A stretch of 30,767 nt of DNA from GCA-002282575 sp964606405. Lineage in GTDB: Bacteria; Pseudomonadota; Gammaproteobacteria; Thiomicrospirales; Thiomicrospiraceae. The notes beneath the pieces were generated by a model. That model saw only the letters and a program-made list of their open reading frames with translations, was not told where the DNA came from and searched no databases. The DNA is taken from NCBI GenBank assembly GCA_964606405.1, contig CAZSGH010000034.1:1-30767 (forward strand). The letters are read 5' to 3'. This document shows, piece after piece, positions 27,177-30,767 of this stretch (position 1 is its first letter; every line of letters begins with the position of its first letter). The translations under genes and the position numbers were made by a program.

Positions 27177-28874
27177 GTGATAAGTAGCATAAAAATAGAA
27201 AGATTTAAGAATATCAATGAGCTAGTAGTTCCATTAGGTGGGTTGACCGTCTTAATCGGTTCGAATAATGCTGGGAAAAGTACTATACAGCAAGGTATTC
27301 AATTTGCGGTGTCAGTTTCTCAAACTACCAAGTATCAGAATGCACGTTGGAAGAGTGGTAGATGTCCAACGTCTATATCAAGCGAAGATTTACTTTATAC
27401 ACCGTTAAGAGATGTTGAGGCTTTAGCTCCGAATGGGCGCCTAAAAGTAGACCTCAAAGATGCTATTAAGGTTACTTTCAACGAAACAGAGCACTGCTCA
27501 TATGTAACAATTAGAAAGGGAAAGAATAAAAACATCTCAACAGCTATTATCGGTAAAGAGTTAGGTGAAAGATTACAGGATATTGAAAATCCTTACTCAA
27601 TAATTGTCCCTGGCTTAGCTGGTATTCCTGCGCTAGAAGAATACAAACCACCATCGATTGTTAGGAAAGCAGCTGCAAAAGGTGATGCGAACAGTGTATT
27701 CAGAAACATACTGCTATTACTATCAAAAAGTGCATCTAAATGGGATGAGTTTACAGACAAATTTCAGGCTATATTTTCAGAGTATTCAATTGCAGTCTTA
27801 TTTGATGAAAATTATGATGAACAAATCCATGTTCGCGTAAAGAAAGGAGATGTCAGCTTACCGATTGATGCTTGTGGTACTGGTATTCTTCAATCAATAC
27901 AGATACTTGCTTATTATTATTTGTATAAGCCTAAATTATTGATTCTTGATGAGCCGGATTCTCATTTACACCCAAACAATCAACGCCTGTTAGCGAGACT
28001 TTTAAGAAAATTAAACGAAGAAACTGGTTGTCAAATTGTAATATCTACACACTCTAGGCATTTGTTAGAGGAACTCGCAGATCACGCTCTTGTGCATTGG
28101 ATAAGTGATGGGAAAATTATCGAAGATACAGATGACTCTGAACGAAAAATTCTCTTAGACATTGGAGCGCTAGATAAAGGGGACATGCTAAGAAATGGGG
28201 CTGTTCCTTGCGTGCTTTTAACTGAGGATACCGACATTTCATATATAAATGAGCTGGCTCTTTCTTCTGGGTTTATTAATGGTGAGTATCAGATTTGGTC
28301 GTATAAATGCTGTACCAATATAAATGTAATTCAAGCATTAAACTCATTCATAACTGATCATGCTCCCGCGACGAAAGTTGTTGTTCATCGTGATCGTGAC
28401 TATATGAGTCTTGAAGAAGTTGCTGTGTATAGCAGGTCATTGGAAGTTTTAGGTATTAAAGTTTTTATAACCACGGGTAATGATGCTGAGAGTTATTTTG
28501 TCTCTAAAGAGCATATAAATGCTATATATTCTGATGTTTCAATAGCACAAGCTGAAACAATGTTAAATGAATGTCTGCAGGAGTGTAACACTAAGATTAT
28601 TGAGAAAATGATTAATACACGACATATGAGACAGTTGCATGCTTCCTATTCAGGAGGCTTAAAACCGAGTCCCGGAGCAATAAGTACACAGTGCAATGCA
28701 GAATTTGACGAAAACCCAATAGGTTCTCTTCATGGTAAAATCATTGAAAAAGCAATTAAAAACAAACTTCAACAGTTAAGGGGTGGCAATATCAATCTGT
28801 GCGTAGCAAGTCATTTTCTAGATGATTCTTCTTTACGTGCGATTTCAGGTGAGATATGGGGGCAAGAGGCATAA
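27177..28874 (+). CDS. AAA15-TOPRIM ATPase, OLD/PARIS-like defence protein
   Basis: A 565-residue protein starting at GTG 27177 with AGGA seven bases upstream. The SMC/ABC-type ATPase includes Walker A IGSNNAGKST (G28-K34-S35), a signature-like CGTGILQSIQILAYYY, Walker B LLILDEPDSHLHP (D258, E259) and an H-loop STHSRH (H292). The carboxy third is TOPRIM-like: LLTEDTD (E350) and VVVHRDRD (D406, D408), then a helical end. Such proteins (OLD nucleases, GajA, PARIS AriA/AriB) act in anti-phage defence, cutting DNA or RNA when triggered. No GajB helicase or separate AriB follows, so it is a one-gene or fused type. It lies between repeat R2' and a VCR-like attC, so it may be an integron cassette. 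Confidence 0.85.
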   Translation: MISSIKIERFKNINELVVPLGGLTVLIGSNNAGKSTIQQGIQFAVSVSQTTKYQNARWKSGRCPTSISSEDLLYTPLRDVEALAPNGRLKVDLKDAIKVTFNETEHCSYVTIRKGKNKNISTAIIGKELGERLQDIENPYSIIVPGLAGIPALEEYKPPSIVRKAAAKGDANSVFRNILLLLSKSASKWDEFTDKFQAIFSEYSIAVLFDENYDEQIHVRVKKGDVSLPIDACGTGILQSIQILAYYYLYKPKLLILDEPDSHLHPNNQRLLARLLRKLNEETGCQIVISTHSRHLLEELADHALVHWISDGKIIEDTDDSERKILLDIGALDKGDMLRNGAVPCVLLTEDTDISYINELALSSGFINGEYQIWSYKCCTNINVIQALNSFITDHAPATKVVVHRDRDYMSLEEVAVYSRSLEVLGIKVFITTGNDAESYFVSKEHINAIYSDVSIAQAETMLNECLQECNTKIIEKMINTRHMRQLHASYSGGLKPSPGAISTQCNAEFDENPIGSLHGKIIEKAIKNKLQQLRGGNINLCVASHFLDDSSLRAISGEIWGQEA

Positions 28875-28978
28875 CAAACCCTTCAAGATGGACAGCCAAC
28901 GCGTGGCATTTGCGGTTATGGCTGTAATGGTTGAGGTCAGTGGTTTTGCGTTTTCTGCCCCTTAAGCTGGCGTTAGGC
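28871..28978 (+). repeat. Integron attC site, VCR-like
   Basis: About 108 bp starting ATAACAAACCCTTCAAG, with GACAGCCAACGCGTGGC inside, and ending CCCCTTAAGCTGG-CGTTAGGC. It matches the layout of Vibrio cholerae repeats. The outer arms pair: TAAC...CTTCAAG...CAG against the complement of CTG...CTTAAG...GTTA, with an unpaired base in TTCAAG. The ATPase stop codon overlaps its start. Recombination would occur at G-TTAGGC (28972-28978). Confidence 0.85.
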
Positions 28979-29006
28979 ACGTCCGGAACATTATTACGAG
29001 ATAACA

Positions 29007-30717
29007 ATGAAATACGAAACGCTCATCTTAATTCTTGATCAAATCAGGCAAGAAGCCCCTTCGAAAGGATCTCCTAGGTATCACCCTGTTCCGACAGATA
29101 TAGAGAAAATTAATCAAGCGCGGTCACGTGCATTTATTCATCTTTATTTGAAGGTAATGTTTGGTATTACAGAGTTCGTAGAACGCGAGCGCACAATAAC
29201 AGATGCTAGCTATGACGGCGGTATCGATGGCTACTACATCGACAAAGACGCCAAGACAATCCATATCATTCAATCAAAATTCAGAACAAACGAGAAAAAT
29301 TTCGAAGCAAAAGAAATCTTATTGGAAGAGCTTCTTGCTATGGATTTAAATAGAATTCTGGAGGGCGAGAAGCACGACGAACAAGGCAATTCATACAATG
29401 GAAAAATACTTCAATTACAAAGAGAGATTTCAGAGATTCCAGATGTTGCTAGGTACTCCTACCGAGTTGTTATCTTGGCAAATCTAAAGGGCGTGAGTCC
29501 CTCGAAAATACAGCAATTAACCGGCGGGTTTCCTGCTGAGGTATTTGATTTTGAAAAAACCTATCAGTTACTAGTATTTCCTGTATTAACAGGCACATAT
29601 TTTACTGCTAATGACATTACTATACCATATCGATCTATCAAGCAAAAGCACAGGCAGCAAAATTAGTTACAACGTAACAACTAGATATGGCAACTGCGAG
29701 ATTACGGTCCTATTTGTGCCCACACTTGAAATCGCTAAGCTTATGCACAAATATAAGAACGCGATACTTAAATATAACCCGAGAAGTTATCTCGACTTGG
29801 ATGGGCAAAGCGTTAATAGCTCCATAAAGTCAACTATTCTTCAAACCACCTCCAATGAGTTCGCTTTGTTTAATAACGGCATAACGATGCTCTCGGAAGA
29901 AACAAATTTCAACGAAAAGATCGGTCAGAAAAACAAAGCCCAACTTCATGTCAAAAATCCACAAATCATTAACGGTGGCCAAACGTCATTTACACTTAGC
30001 AGAATATATGCAGAGAATATTGTTGCTGCTGAACAGCGCTTTGCTGATAAGGAGGTTTTGCTCAAAGTAATTACTCTTCTCGATGGCGATGGAAGCACAT
30101 CGAAGCTACATCTGATTGATGAAATTTCAAACGCCACAAACAAGCAGACTCCCGTCATTAACGCCGACCGCTTCGCAAATGAAGACTTTCATGTAAATGT
30201 GCAGCACTTAGTATTTGAGCGATATGGTTTGCTTTATGAGCGAAAAAGAGGGGAGTTTTCTGATGGAATACGAGACGGCTACGTCCTCTCTTCCGATGTT
30301 ATAGAAAGAAATCATTTTTGGCGCCTGTACTACACTGCGAACGGAAAAATCAACCTTGGATTCCAGAAGAAATTATTCCAACGGAACGAGTTCCCAAACG
30401 TCGACGTTACTGATAACGCAAGCTTTGATCGTTTCTACTTGGCAATTCACGTGTTTCGACGGCTGAGAAAAGAGCTTTCGCTCCATGCCAGAATAGAAAA
30501 GGATCTTTACGGCAAGGTGTATGCATATATCCAGAGGTACTTTCATTTGGGCCTCATAACAGATGCAATTGAAGTTGATGACAACTTGGCCAAGCTGGAA
30601 AGTGATTGGATTCAATTTTTAGATGCACAAAAGGATAAGTCTGGCCCAGGGCGCTTGGCGTTCATAGATAAGATAACTGGCGAAGCACGATCATCCTTCA
30701 GTGTTAGGAAATATTGA
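29007..30717 (+). pseudogene. AIPR abortive-infection protein, split by a frameshift
   Basis: Two frames make one AIPR-family protein of about 570 residues. The first (29007-29666) has an Mrr-like PD-(D/E)XK nuclease core: YDGGIDGYYID (D74) and IHIIQSKF (Q89, K91). The second (open to 30717) has IDLSSKSTGSKISYNVTTRY, GNCEITVLFVPT and the AIPR signatures FALFNNGITM and QIINGGQTSF. They overlap by about 55 nt, and the phase changes near 29,620-29,640, where DITI should pass directly to IDLSS. The change is +1/-2, with no slippery site and no ribosome site for the second frame. A recent inactivating indel, or a read error, is likely. It follows the attC by 28 bp and the last 50 bp of the window hold nothing clear. 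Confidence 0.75.
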
Positions 30718-30767
30718 GCCTGTAAATCTATTTGTGTAAACGCCCAATAAATTACTGGTAGTTTTTA

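Noticed and set aside
27177..28874. Gabija system
   Set aside because: The ATPase-TOPRIM layout fits GajA, but no UvrD-like GajB follows; the next gene is AIPR behind an attC.
29556..29666. Programmed frameshift in the AIPR gene
   Set aside because: The A-rich run GAA AAA ACC is out of the phase for a slippery heptamer, and the second half is in the +1, not -1, frame.
1..30767. tRNA, rRNA and CRISPR arrays
   Set aside because: No cloverleaf, rRNA segment or regularly spaced repeat-spacer array was found on reading either strand; the iterons at 5682 are too close together for CRISPR.

Overview
The window is mostly a lambda-type siphovirus prophage (about 1-24,430) followed by a patchwork accessory region (about 24,430-30,767). 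The organism is probably a marine-type gammaproteobacterium, perhaps Vibrionaceae or a relative. The main clue is a perfect-looking Vibrio-type integron attC (VCR-like) site at 28,871-28,978; composition is moderate in GC. The species cannot be fixed from the sequence.

Phage layout. The window opens inside the large terminase gene. A small Mor-like gene, a small unknown gene and a three-gene block (DUF3467-like, PBECR-type nuclease, DUF2283) follow, the block headed by a promoter with a perfect palindrome across its -35. A lone HsdR-N-type nuclease is on the minus strand. A regulatory intergenic region leads into a 47-aa gene, an ORF6C-domain gene and an O-like replication gene that carries four helically phased iterons, probably the phage origin. 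Small membrane genes, a KilA-N gene, a minus-strand TIR/membrane-protein operon and an XRE regulator come next. The lysis set (T4-type lysozyme, membrane coiled-coil protein, 3TM holin-like protein) runs straight into gpW, portal, ClpP-type protease with a scaffold-like tail, capsid E, connector proteins, tail Z/U-like proteins, tail tube, a gpG/gpGT frameshift pair, a 1372-aa tape measure, a distal tail protein, fibre and fibre assembly protein. Early, lysis and defence genes therefore sit between the terminase and portal genes, unlike lambda.

Regulation. A box CC(C/T)GCACAGGTTTT occurs four times, each 61-66 nt before a start codon and each followed at a constant distance by a -10-like hexamer. 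It looks like a phage-specific promoter or activator site that divides the phage into transcription units.

Accessory end. An integrase C-terminal fragment marks an old prophage junction. A roughly 250-270 bp sequence then occurs twice (24,862-25,129 and 26,897-27,144). Both copies end in GTTA(G/C)GC, and unrelated cargo starts immediately afterwards: a lipoprotein plus membrane protein after copy 1, and an AAA15-TOPRIM (OLD/PARIS-like) ATPase with its own VCR-like attC after copy 2. After the attC comes an AIPR abortive-infection gene broken by one frameshift. Between the two copies lie fragments of a DUF2726 gene, of a second tail-fibre-assembly gene, and an intact DUF3817 host-type gene. 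The region reads as a recombination hotspot loaded with defence cargo.
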